Positions 46,590-57,564 of a DNA stretch of 64,000 bases are shown here, one piece after another. The translations under genes were made by a program, and so were the position numbers. The notes beneath the pieces were generated by a model. That model was not told the DNA's origin, did not search any database, and saw only the letters and a list, made by a program, of their open reading frames with translations. The stretch comes from Coptis chinensis (taxonomy: Eukaryota; Streptophyta; Magnoliopsida; Ranunculales; Ranunculaceae), in assembly GCA_015680905.1 (NCBI GenBank), contig CM027380.1, forward strand, positions 14,588,001-14,652,000, written 5' to 3'. Each line of letters opens with the position of its first letter. The stretch's first letter is position 1.

Positions 46590-47096
46590 ATGGATCTTCC
46601 AGATGTAGTCAGGTCGGTTTCTCTTGACAACGATGAAGTTATGGGTAATGTTGGCGCGCTGGCTGATAGCACTGTTATTGTTCAAACCGATGCAATAACA
46701 TCTGTTGTTACGGAGAAAGACAAGTGTAAAGATATTGATGAGTCTAAGAAGCAAAAGGCCATTGAAGAGGTTCTCACATGTTTTCAGTGTACCTGCGTCG
46801 GTAGTAGGTGTGGTCGAAGTAGTGTATCTGCTTCGAAATCAAACATCAATCAAGAAAGGATGCTATTTACTAATGGAGTTGGTGTGGGGCGTGGAGGAAG
46901 CACTGATAATGTTATTTTGAAATTTGTTGATGCTCTTAGTGGATTAAGCTTTGTAAGTTTAATTTAAATGCCTATTTTTTTAAAATATTTTTCGGATGAG
47001 AAATGATTTTATTTTCTGTTAATTACCAATTTTATTTAGGTGCAATTGATTCTTCATGGTGTGGGTCGTCTTTATAAAGAATCGTCAGATTTTTAG
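46590..47096 (+). CDS. Hypothetical two-exon gene, 140 codons
   Basis: Exon 1 (46590-46952) starts MDLPDVVRSVSLDNDEVMGN and ends GLSF at a GTAAGT donor. Exon 2 (47040-47096) follows the acceptor TTTATTTAG in the same phase (VQLILHGVGRLYKESSDF, stop TAG). The product would be about 140 residues, acidic at first, with a short Cys-rich patch CFQCTCVGSRCG in the middle, no signal peptide and no membrane segment. I do not recognise the family. A longer frame reaching back to 46455 adds a hydrophobic stretch but has poorer codon content, so the ATG at 46590 is preferred. The good splice sites support a real or recently real gene; it may also be part of an unrecognised transposon. Confidence 0.4.
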
Positions 47097-47230
47097 AGTG
47101 ACTGGCTTGTTAGTTTAAAGACTAAAAACGAAATGTTGGATGTCAAAACCAATATTTGTAGCACCATTACGAAAGAAACTGAAGAAACGGCCACAAAAGA
47201 TTCCAAAGAAGAGGACAAAAGACACCAAAC

Positions 47231-47347
47231 CACGTGAGTAAAGTAATTTGACTAATCGGACGTTTACGAACTTTGGACTTTGGACTGCGGACGTAAAAGG
47301 GCAAAAACCCTAAAGGACTGATTATCAAATGGCGCCGCTGCCGGGGA
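47231..47347 (+). repeat. Plus-oriented LTR 3' end with tRNA-Asp primer-binding site
   Basis: From CACGTGAGTAAAG to CTGATTATCA this is an inverted, roughly 80-85% similar copy of 47451-47544. It is followed by TGGCGCCGCTGCCGGGGA (47330-47347), the complement of a tRNA-Asp 3' end and the standard primer-binding site of Athila/Tat elements. Only about 36 nt of leader follow before the tRNA-like sequence. Confidence 0.75.
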
Positions 47348-47383
47348 CCATGAGCTAAATCAGACGTTCAGTGAAATAATGGA

Positions 47384-47448
47384 GTCATTGTATTATAATG
47401 GTGAGTATTCCCGCGGTGACCCGGGTTCGTTCCCCGGCAGCAGCGCCA
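47384..47448 (+). other. tRNA-Asp-like sequence with encoded CCA joined to an LTR end
   Basis: GTCATTGTATTATAATGG, TGAGTATTCCCGC, GGTGACCCGGGTTCG and TTCCCCGGCAGCAGCGCCA follow tRNA-Asp from its first base to the 3' CCA. About 10 nt including the anticodon loop are missing. Nuclear plant tRNA genes do not encode CCA, so the source was a mature tRNA. Two bases later the E2 LTR terminus begins (TGATAATCAG on this strand). The order fits a tRNA primer still attached to retroelement DNA and copied into the genome. It cannot work as a tRNA. Confidence 0.75.
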
Positions 47449-47450
47449 TT

Positions 47451-47837
47451 TGATAATCAGTAATTTTAGGGTTTTTTTTTGTCCTTTAAGTCCGAAGTCC
47501 AAAGTCTGTAAACGTCTGATTAGTCAAGTTACCTTACTCACGTGGGTTGGTAACATAGGTCGAGTAAAGGATCGTCAATACCTTAGGATTAGGCAAGGTT
47601 CACAGCTGGATTTACAACCTTAAAGGATTAGTGAGTAGGATTTTAGTTTGATGCTTAATTAAAACTTGGAATGCAAGTAACATAAAATTACGATAATTGA
47701 TTTCTACATAAAATAAACAGGGATAAAGATACAAGAAAAGGGTTAATCATAATCATGCAAAATCAGTTTCCATATTTAGAGTACCATATCACTACAATTC
47801 TAATCTATCTCGAATTCATAGACAAACCCGAAACGGC
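47451..47837 (-). mobile_element. E2 LTR, left part (split by E1)
   Basis: Minus-oriented LTR; its 3' end is at 47451 (CTGATTATCA on the minus strand). It is broken at 47837 by E1, with ACGGC duplicated on the other side, and continues at 56320-57564. Together the two parts give an LTR of about 1.63 kb. Confidence 0.75.
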
Positions 47838-48850
47838 TGATAACCCGTAAAAACAATAGAATCCTAAATATTAATGCTACAAGAACACTAATACGAAATC
47901 CTACCGTTCTTACGTTTAAATCAATTATTCTTACTCTCAAAACATAATCATGCAATATAATGAGTAAGGAATTCGTTCCACTCTTAATTCTCAAGACTTA
48001 AACAAATTCAATTGATCCAACACAAGGAACAATGGTGAGAGTGATGTGTTTGGTGTTTAAACTAAAACTAATTGTAAATTTAGGACAACTAAATCTAAAG
48101 ATTCTAACTTTATGAAATTTAACAAACAATAATTAAAATCTAACATCAATAACTACGAAATGACTAACAACCAAGAAATGAAATTAGATCTAAGCAATAG
48201 ATAAATGACAAAATCGAATTTGATCAATAATAAACTACTTTATTTATCTAATGAAGCAATAACAATATTTTAATACTTTAAATTAAAACAAGGAGAGTGA
48301 AAACTAATTAAAATGAAGATTTAATTCTAGATCTAAAAATTATTCTAACCCTAAACTCCATTAAAATTAGCTTCCTAACCTAACTGCCATTAACAAAGAT
48401 TCAAGCTTTTGTTTTTATACTTCCAGATCCAAAAATCGTGCATGGGCTTGGAGCCATGTTTTGGGCCGGAAAATCGGGCCCAAAACCCAATTTCTTTAGT
48501 CCAAAATGGGCTCTTCAGCTGCAGTTGGCTTCGACAGATGTTTCGTCCACTTCTGCTCCTCTGAGTGGGTCAAGGCTTGGACCATTGCAAAGCTCTTTCC
48601 GAGTCGGTCGTTTTGACGTAAGGTAGGCCCAATTCGAGGTCTAAGTCCAAAGATATGGCACTCGGAAGTTCTCACGACTTTTGCTCCTTTATCTCGCGCT
48701 AAAAGTGGCACATTTTCGCACATAATGGACTTTGAAGCCCTGAAATGTATAAAAACACGTAATCAAGATTAACTCTTACTTATTATTCACATAATTGGTC
48801 TATGATTATGATTATTAAGGGGTTAAAACTACAGTTTTGGGCTCTTATCA
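47838..48850 (-). repeat. E1 3' LTR
   Basis: 1013 bp. The first 620 bp differ from the partner LTR at only about two positions; the rest, toward 48850, shows a cluster of substitutions and 1-2 base length changes in GC-rich phrases. Confidence 0.92.
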
Positions 48851-48870
48851 AACCACCCCCAAAACAAAGA

Positions 48871-49005
48871 TTTTGCTTGTCCTCAAGCAAAGATGAGAAA
48901 TTAGAATAAGTGACCAAAATGGAGTTCTATCTACTCTCGTTTACTGAGAGCGATTGCATTGACCATATGCAACAAGGCCTTAAACCACTAGGAATTCCCT
49001 AGTGG
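48871..49005. other. Two conserved hairpins near the E1 polypurine tract
   Basis: A hairpin TTTGCTTG...CAAGCAAA (48871-48892) and another CCACTAGG...CCTAGTGG (48985-49005) follow the LTR boundary. Both recur at the same positions in E2 (57583-57604, 57712-57732) and E3 (62428-62449, 62553-62574). Confidence 0.85.
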
Positions 49006-49678
49006 ACGAAGTTATAGCCTCAAGAGAGAGTTTTCAATTGAAGGTACTCACAAACTTCATCTATACTACAACGACTAAGAAATAAAACTATTGTTTCCTC
49101 ATTCATGTCTCAACTATCTATACATCTCACTAGCAATTGAATACAGAATAATCATGTCGAAACCTAAGCTAATATATGCATAATAATCAATCATCTACGA
49201 ATAAACATATATACAATGAGTAATGCTATGAAATGCTTAGCGTGTCCGTTTACGAAAACTTCGGAATAGTCCCTTAAGTAGGTCCTCACATAAAAGTCAA
49301 GACAAAAATCACTCTGATTTTTTCGCTCAAGTTTCGCTACTCCGGTGTGCAGTGGGCACACTTTACCTTACAATCTCAATGACAACAAGGAAGCCGGGTC
49401 GATCAAACACATCCGCCACTTTTACTATCACACTAACCTATTCCTAATTGAGGCTAGAGGTCTTTATTAGGTGTCAAGGGGATTAGGAGATGGTTTAAGA
49501 AGGAAGGAAATGGATATTCTAGAGGACAAGTCTGAGATAATAGAGTCTTCATATTATGTAACTAGAGAAAACCTTGTTATTTACTTTTGCTTCTACACTT
49601 TGTTTCCATCCTTAGCCATATTTTTCTTTTCTTTGGCCTTTGACTCCCTTTTATTCTATTTTTTGGAGTTTTTATTTA

Positions 49679-49710
49679 TTTATTTTTTTTTTTTTTTTTT
49701 TTTTTTTTTC
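49679..49710. repeat. Poly-T tract
   Basis: About 27 T in a T-rich context in the non-coding 3' part of E1. Similar but shorter runs occur at the matching place in E2 (58320) and E3 (63377). Confidence 0.85.
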
Positions 49711-50676
49711 TCTTTGGATGGAAACTTCTTTTCTTTATTTTTCTGGAAGCAACTAACTAATTTTTGTTTACTGAGGTTTTCTCTTCTTCTTTCTTCCCTC
49801 ATTCTATTCTCGGACTTATTCTAAATTGGGTAGGTTGATTTTTATTTTGTTTTGTTTTGTAACAGGGGTAAAGGAATTGTGGTTTATGGAAGGCTAAAGA
49901 AAGGCTCAGAGGGGGCTTAATTAGCGGAAAATAATTCATAGGTTTGAATTTCTGGCTATATCGATCCAAAGAGGGCCTAAATTCTCGCTTAGGATATGGT
50001 TTAGTGATCAAGCAAGTGGACGTGTGATTTCTCTATCCGGATTTTACTTCTCCCTTGTGTCATTTCTCAAATGTTTCGCTCATATAAGGCTTTTAGGCTA
50101 TATTCTCACAGGATTTGTAGAATAAGTACTCTAGCCTAGATTTCAGAAACTTACTGCTAACAATCATAGATACTCATGTAATAAATTTATAGATAGATGC
50201 AAAGATTATTACCTACATATTAACCTAAGTTTCTAACAATTATTCTGATGCAACAACATTGAGACTTCTAGATTGTTAAGAGCATGGAGAAAGAAAACAA
50301 TACCAATATTCCTAAGTGTATAGCATACTTTTTATTTATATTTTTTTGAATTTTGAAATTTTAACTAGAAAACAAGTGCACATTATACATATCTATATCC
50401 TAAAGGATGTCTTAATTACCGTGTTTCTATGCCCCCAAACAAAAAGCATGCTTTGTCCTCAAAGCATTTAAATAAAGAGGGTAGAAAAATACCATGGAAA
50501 TGCGTGAAATTCTGGAACATCTGCAAAACAAGGTGAGAACATACTAATATAGGAAATTAAAAAAAACTGACGCAACTCTATAAGAGTTTCATCCATTATG
50601 GGGTTAACAAGAAATAAATTGCTTGGGACATAAGCAGACACTAACTGAAACTAAAAACATACCTCCACTTCATCGT

Positions 50677-51891
50677 TTACTCGTCATCCTCCTCTTCTAT
50701 AAAGAAGTGAGGTTCTTTCGCATCCTGCCATGCCATTATAATTTGCCAAGCTTGTGGCCATTTATCATCTACGGATCCTAACCTGTTAAGCGCCACTTGG
50801 TCGGATGGGGTGTAAGGTGCAACCTGATGAGGTTGTATCCTCCACCCTCGCCAAGTCATTGCGACGGAAAGATTGAATAATAGAATTGGTGGGTCTCACA
50901 ATGTCGAACCCCAACCCGGTCCGTGAAACGGGCACAAAAATAGGGAAGAAACATAGTATAATAACGGCAAACTAATATAGGCATAAGAAGATACTTATGC
51001 CTCCCCGCTATGGGCTCGTGCTAAACTAGACATTAAGGTCTTAGGAAGGTCATATAGCAGCGTTCCTCGCCTAAAGCAAGGAAAACATCGCAAGTGGCAT
51101 CATTCGCGGAAGAAAAATGCCACTCCCCTAATATGTTTAGCATGATAAAGAACATTACCATTATCACATTAAGGGACAAGCTACCAAGGGCTACGTTATA
51201 TGTCCCTTGGTCCTCTACACGGAAAATGCCGGACCCATAAGCCTCATGCAAAAGTCATAAGTGTAGACATGCATATTATCTACCCAATAGCATCATGGGT
51301 CTTGTATTTCAAATGGGCATGGCAAGTCCAAGAACAAATGCTAGCAAGAACCATAAGCGGTTCCCGCCTACGTGTGTGATCACTTCACAAAACCAAGCAC
51401 CATAAGTAGTGCTTTGAAACAAATCTTTGAAAGATCTGTTCGGTATTATTATAGGAGATGTCATCTCGAACTCACGCTCTAGAACAGCTGCGAATGAACC
51501 GGGAACAACCCATGGAAAACTGGAATTTTTCTGGTCGACGGAAGTCGTATGGAAAGGCAACTAGAGCGAAGTCGCTCGTGTATTTAGAATTCGGTGTTTG
51601 AGCCCGAAGTCGCTTCGGTATGGCGAATGGTGGCTATGGAGGTCCAGTAGTCGAGGTATGGTCGCTCCCAAGATGAGGGGCGGTCGGCTCGACAAAATTC
51701 TTCAAAAAGTAAAAGGCGCGAAGCGCTCGACGACAAAGCGCCAGCGCGTAAGTTAAATCAAAACGGAGTTTAGAGCAAAAAGAAGGTAAAACTTGGAGTG
51801 GAAAGCGTTTTTTACAAAGGAGCGAGGTGGGGGTAAGAATAGGAAGTTTAGTGATCAAGCATGGAAAAACCAAACACCCCACCCCAAACAA
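50677..51891 (-). other. E1 extra coding region, family not recognised
   Basis: Several minus-strand frames between the protease and the polypurine tract occupy the place where reverse transcriptase and integrase would be. One frame (51033-51251) includes LNVIMVMFFIMLNILGEWHF, which resembles MNVRTAMLFILLNIIGDW in E2 (about 59779-60123). The shared segment suggests a protein proper to this element family; its function is unknown. The region is decayed. Confidence 0.5.
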
Positions 51892-52537
51892 ATTTTTGAA
51901 AACAAAGGTTTGTAAAAATTTGTTTTAAAACGTAGTCTTTTTAAAGTCGATTCCCTAGACTTAAAAGTGATATATATGTATTTACATGCAGGTTTCCCAT
52001 ATATCAATAATCTAAAAGTTGTGGGTCTTTCCACAAATAATTAACATGGAATGCACCATCAAAACGTAATTAAGCACCAAGATTTCCTATGGCGTATCTT
52101 AGTGGAATGAGAGTAAAGCCTTATAGATCTAAAACCTAATCGAAAGCATACGGTTTCTTCTTTGTCCTCCTACGAAGGGGATGCCAAGTAAATGAACGTG
52201 AGAAAATTGATGGTTGTGGAAGATACGTGGGATGTGAATAATTTTGAGAAGGAAAAAATGGAAAAAATGGAAAATTGTCAGGTGGCTTGTCCTTGGGTGT
52301 TACTTCTTCACTAGTTGGTTTTAGATAGTTATGAAGCATAGGAGAAACGCCAAGGACAAGTACAAACTCAATGGTTCTTTGAAAAGGTAGAGGGCGAGGG
52401 ACATGCGTGATGGAAGGTGAATGAGTGACATGAGGATGTGAGGTGGGTGAATGGTGTTCAACTAGTGTTCTTAGGTCTATATCATCGAGGAGGCCTTGAG
52501 ATATGCAAGACATTCCTCAATAGGTGGGTAAGAAGAA

Positions 52538-53059
52538 TCACCTTTGGGATAGAGGGCTTAAAAATTCTTCTTCCGTCATGAGCGCCAAGAGATGAATGGA
52601 TGTCAATCGGGAGAACTCAAGGAGTCGAAGGAAATCTTCCTCGATGTTATCTACGCCTAGGGAGTAGAAATTGTGATCCTTGTCTTCTTCCATAAGAGGG
52701 GTATCTACTAGTGTGGGGACTAAAGTGTCAGCCGCACTAATGTGAGGTACAAAACTCTCAATGGACTTCACTTCTCCTTCTATAGGCAAACCTAGTTGTC
52801 CCTGTTTTTGTCTAAACATGTTAACTTCTACGTAAAGATTTCCAAAAGAAAGAGTCATTGAGCCATCCCGACAATTGATTTGGGCATTGGCGGTTGCCAA
52901 GAAAGGACGCCCTAAGATGATGGGAATGGAATCATGAGCAACTTCTGTGTCGAGAATAACAAAGTCGGCAGGATAGTAAAAATCCCGAACTTTAACAAGA
53001 ATATTTTCAACTACACCCTTGGGATACTTAATAGAACGATCGGCTAACTGCAAAGTCAT
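52538..53059 (-). other. E1 aspartic protease (retropepsin) region
   Basis: Reads LQLADRSIKYPKGVVENILV, PADFVILDTE and IPIILGRPFLATANAQI, the conserved retropepsin segment of Athila-like Ty3/gypsy polyproteins (ILGRPFL is diagnostic). In such elements the protease cuts the Gag-Pol polyprotein. Fossil; part of E1. Confidence 0.85.
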
Positions 53060-54449
53060 TTTGGTTGGTTGAAGTATTGTTAGACCCAGTTGTTTATATA
53101 AATAAAAGGGAGTAAGTTAACACTGCTTCCCCATGTCTAATAAAGCGGTTGTTATGAAGGTATCACCTAAGGTGCATTATCTGAAGAGGGCGACCGGGGT
53201 CCTTGTACTTAACAATTCCGTTATGTTCGGATAAAGAGGGATATTGTTCGGTTAAGAATGCTTCGTGGGGTATGTTGGTTTTCCTCTTCTTGGTGCACAA
53301 CTCTTTTAGAAACTTAGCGTGTCAGGTAGACTTTTATAGCTTCTAGAAAAGGTAGGTTTATAGTCAAATTTTTAAACACTTCCCTAATCTCATCAAAATT
53401 CTCGATCCTTTTTAAACACAACTAGTCTTTGGGGATATGGTGCTTTATCGCTATTTTTAGCGAGAAGGGATAAAAGTTTTATTAGTCTTTGCTTTATCTC
53501 TAGCCATTTTCCAACTAGGTGTCCATCTTGGAACCTCTACGGTGTAGGGTCTTCACTTTCTATTATTGGGTCTTGTAATGTTTTCCTTTTGGTTGTGGTT
53601 TAACCTGGTACTTCACGGTTGTAGGGTCTTGAGTTTCTATTATAGTATTTGGTATGGCATCATTTTTAGTTTGCGGGTAATCTTTAGGCATAGTCACTTG
53701 GTTATCAACTACTACCGAACGGCGAAGGGTAGGAGTACCTGTATGGAGTCCCCTTGGTTTATATTACCATTACTGATAAAAATCTTGTTTATTTCAAAGG
53801 CGGTGTTTGTTGACTTAGGATTAGGCATTGCTTGACTTGGAAACACGCCGGTTTGGTTATTATTTTGGTTAGAAGACATGTCAATAACCTTTTGGCACAA
53901 AAAGCGCATCATTTGCATCGTTTGTTTCATCATATTAGAGTTTTGATCATCCGATCTTTCATCAAGTTGGAGTTTTGTTGCATAATTTGATTTTGTTTCT
54001 CCAACAAGGTCACTACTACTTTGTCCGTAGATGGTTGTATTGGAATTAAAGCTTGGAGGCGTTCATGTCTTGATGTTGATAGTTAAGGTTATGGGTACTA
54101 AACCTCTATTCGGTCACCTAAGTTCCCTTGTCCTTGATGTTGAGTTAACCGGTTGAAGTGTGATGGTTGTAGTGGTGTTTGTGCATAGACAAGAGGACAA
54201 TAGAAGTCGGAATGCTCAAGACTACAAATGCACATTACAACGAAGTAGAGTTAATGTTCATGACTGGAGTGGGTTGTTGTTGAGCAGAGATGGCATCTAC
54301 CTTTTTAGTGAGGGCATCGATAAGAGTTTTCTTCGGGATCATGTTTAACCTCACGAGAAGAAGGAGAGGGCCGGGAGGAATCGTTACCTCCCCAATTGTT
54401 GTTCCTCTTAGATTGATCTTCTAAGAATGTATAAGCCTCTAAGGCTCCT

Positions 54450-54800
54450 TTACTAAGAAAACTACCCCGGTCATGATATCTAGAACCTCCTTATGATAAT
54501 GTGAAAGCCCTTGAAGAAAGCCACGAACAAAGCGTGTCTTTCGCAAGATTATGATCTTGGGCATTCAATGAGAAGATCGATGAAACGATTCCGTGCCTCG
54601 AAAAGGATTCATGAGGATTCCGGGCCAAGAAATGAATCTTGTGAAGCATTTCATCTGTCTTGATGGTGGGTAAAATTGTTCCATGAACAATTGAACAAGT
54701 TGAGCCCATGAGTCCCTGAGAGTTTGGCGTTTGGGCGGTTAACCAAGACGCCCCTTTGTCGGCTAGGGTGAAAGGAAACACCCTAAGTTTAACTTGATCT
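54450..54800 (-). other. E1 gag (capsid) region
   Basis: The frame at 54491-54781 starts MFPFTLADKGASWL, matching the LFPFSLRDKAKAWL segment of Athila/Tat gag; the downstream HGI segment also fits. In the family this gives the particle protein. Fossil; the region around it (53.1-55.3 kb) is decayed. Confidence 0.75.
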
Positions 54801-55306
54801 GGACTTACGCTTAGGATGATGGAATGTAGTGAGAACTTGGTCTATCGACGATTTGGTAAAAGGCTTTCGTGGTCTAAACCATGAAAACCGGAAACAAGTT
54901 AAATATATTAGGGGGATTGAAAATCCCCACTAGGTCTGCAAAGAACGATGCACCGACTTAGGGCCATCGTTTAGGGCTTTATAAAAATCGAGAGAGGAGT
55001 CTCTTGTTCTTTAGCCATTGATGCAAGTGTAGTGTGTGAAATTCTAGATAGGCGTGTTGTATTTATTTCTATGAAAACAAGCCCGATTATACTGGGAATT
55101 AAAACTCCTCGGACGTAAGAGGCGAGGAGTGGAAGAAGGAGTACCTGAATGCCTCCTTGCTACAGCGTTTGAATAGCGTCTTGTATATCGCGTGTTGATT
55201 GTATTTAACAAGTTAGAAACGAAAAACTTGAAAATTGAAAATTTGAATCGAAACTGTGAAAATCCGGCAAATTCAGCTGAGGGCGCGGGTGCGCTCTCCC
55301 GCCATT

Positions 55307-56314
55307 TGATAACCCGTAAAAACAATAGAATCCTAAATATTAATGCTACAAGAACACTAATACGAAATCCTACCGTTCTTACGTTTAAATCAATTATTCT
55401 TACTCTCAAAACATAATCATGCAATATAATGAGTAAGGAATTCGTTCCACTCTTAATTCTCAAGACTTAAACAAATTCAATTGATCCAACACAAGGAACA
55501 ATTGTGAGAGTGATGTGTTTGGTGTTTAAACTAAAACTAATTGTAAATTTAAGACAACTAAATCTAAAGATTCTAACTTTATGAAATTTAACAAACAATA
55601 ATTAAAATCTAACATCAATAACTACGAAATGACTAACAACCAAGAAATGAAATTAGATCTAAGCAATAGATAAATGACAAAATCGAATTTGATCAATAAT
55701 AAACTACTTTATTTATCTAATGAAGCAATAACAATATTTTAATACTTTAAATTAAAACAAGGAGAGTGAAAACTAATTAAAATGAAGATTTAATTCTAGA
55801 TCTAAAAATTATTCTAACCCTAAACTCCATTAAAATTAGCTTCCTAACCTAACTGCCATTAACAAAGATTCAAGCTTTTGTTTTTATACTTCCAGATCCA
55901 AAAATCGTGCATGGGCTTGGAGCCATGTTTTGGGCGGAAAATCGGCCCAAAACCAATTTCTTTAGTCCAAAATGGGCTCTTCAGCTGCAGTTGGCTTCGA
56001 CAGATGTTTCGTCCACTTCTGCTCCTCTGAGTGGGTCAAGGCTTGGACCATTGCAAAGCTCTTTCGAGCGGTCGTTTTGGCGTAAGGTAGGCCCAATTCG
56101 AGGGTCCGAGTCCAAAGATATGGCACTTTCGGAAGTTCTATTGACTTTTGCTCCTTTATCTCGCTAAAAGTGGCACATTTCGCACATAATGGACTTTGAA
56201 GCCCTGAAATGTATAAAAACACGTAATCGATATTAACTCTTACTTATTATTCACATAATTGGTCTAACAGTATGATTATTAAGGGGTTAAAACTACAGTT
56301 TTGGGCTCTTATCA
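55307..56314 (-). repeat. E1 5' LTR
   Basis: 1008 bp, terminal TGATAAGAGCCC (minus strand, at 56314) to GGGTTATCA (55307). Followed on the minus strand by two A and TGGCGGGAGAG. Confidence 0.92.
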
Positions 56315-56319
56315 ACGGC

Positions 56320-57564
56320 GTCGAGTATCGATTCCTAGTGAGATGCACTCATCTCTGAGATCATCTTACTAGCATAAGAAGTTGACTTAACATTCCATCT
56401 CTGGAATATCACTTCAACTTCTAGTTTGATTTTACATCAGCTGGACAAACCAGAGGGCTGATGACCACCATAGGGTATCGTGCGAGACTTGACTAGGTAT
56501 CTCACGAGACTGTTCTGTAGTATCAGCACTTCAAACTTGGTCAGACTCAGTCATTTTGGGATCGGATGTATAATCAAAACCTATTTCCCAAATAGTGATT
56601 CTGGAACATTAAAAGGCAACCTGATCCTCACATGAGCATCATTAACCCTCCCCTTGGGAGGATTTTAGCTTATGGTCCTTGGATGGATTGATTGTATTTG
56701 CTGTATACAATAATGAAGAACATGAATTTAACTTGAAGAAAAATGAATTTTATTAAAGTGAATACTTACAGTACTTGATACCAAGCTTGAAATGAAAAAG
56801 CTACTGAAATGTAAAACAACGTAAGGAAAATGAAAGCAAGAATAAAGTCTACCCCTTTCTCTAGCCTCCCAACAAATATATATCACCCCCCTCTCTCATT
56901 AAAAGCCCCTACATTTATTTCCTTTTCGGCTTTATGTTTCCAAAACATCCAAACCTTATTTTACAAGTTTTATCCTTTTGTTTCATAAAAATCCATACTT
57001 TTTTATAAGTTTGTTTTTTTTCCTTTTGACAAATCAATTCATGTATTGATTATTTTGTCTTGTCTTTTTCTTGTTTTGTCTTTTCTTTATTTGTAAGGTG
57101 GCACACAAGTGTTTTGCCACTTGTCTATGCATGATGACTTATCATTTCTTATAGACCCACAGAGTGGGGTCCACATGCTGTGTCTAGTGGCGGTTAATTT
57201 TGGCATTTTACAACTTTTCTGTCTAACTGCGTAGAGCTCATCGCCTAGTAGTTGTTCGACCAGTTCACTTTGAAATCGGCATCGAGGTTTGAAAGATGTG
57301 AGCTTCGAAGTTTCTTCGCTTCTTTACACATGGACCCGATTCTAGCTTTGGTTTTGTCCCTTTGGAAACTTCGGCTCTAGTCAGGCTTTGTTGAGCTTCA
57401 CTGGGACTGAGTGGGAAGACTTCAAGTATGCACAATATCATCATATTCACGTTAATTGCGAAAACCTACAAAAGTACGAAAATATAATTATTTTTTTATT
57501 ATTAAACACATAATAAACCAAAATGCTATGTCTCTCGGGGTATTACATTTTTGGGTACCTATCA
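56320..57564 (-). mobile_element. E2 LTR, right part
   Basis: Continues the LTR begun at 47451. Ends at 57564 (minus-strand start TGATAGGTACCC) beside the polypurine tract complement CACCACCCCC. It shares about two thirds of its sites with the E3 LTR in the outer 450 bp, so E2 and E3 are related subfamilies. Confidence 0.75.

Larger units (their letters stand above)
47838..56314 (-). mobile_element. E1: Athila/Tat-like Ty3/gypsy element, non-autonomous
   Basis: LTRs at 47838-48850 (3') and 55307-56314 (5') start TGATAAGAGCCC on the minus strand, with target duplication ACGGC (47833-47837 and 56315-56319). Next to the 5' LTR a TGGCGGGAGAGC stretch is a diverged primer-binding site; next to the 3' LTR is the purine-rich tract complementary to CCACCCCC. 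Gag and protease regions are recognisable; reverse transcriptase, RNase H and integrase are not. The interior is decayed with several breaks, although the LTRs differ little, so the element probably moved recently using another element's enzymes. Confidence 0.9.

Noticed and set aside
47384-47448. Functional tRNA-Asp gene
   Set aside because: The anticodon arm is missing, CCA is encoded, and the sequence is fused to an LTR end.
49471-49824. Phe-rich membrane-like ORF
   Set aside because: It translates a poly-T tract in the non-coding part of E1.
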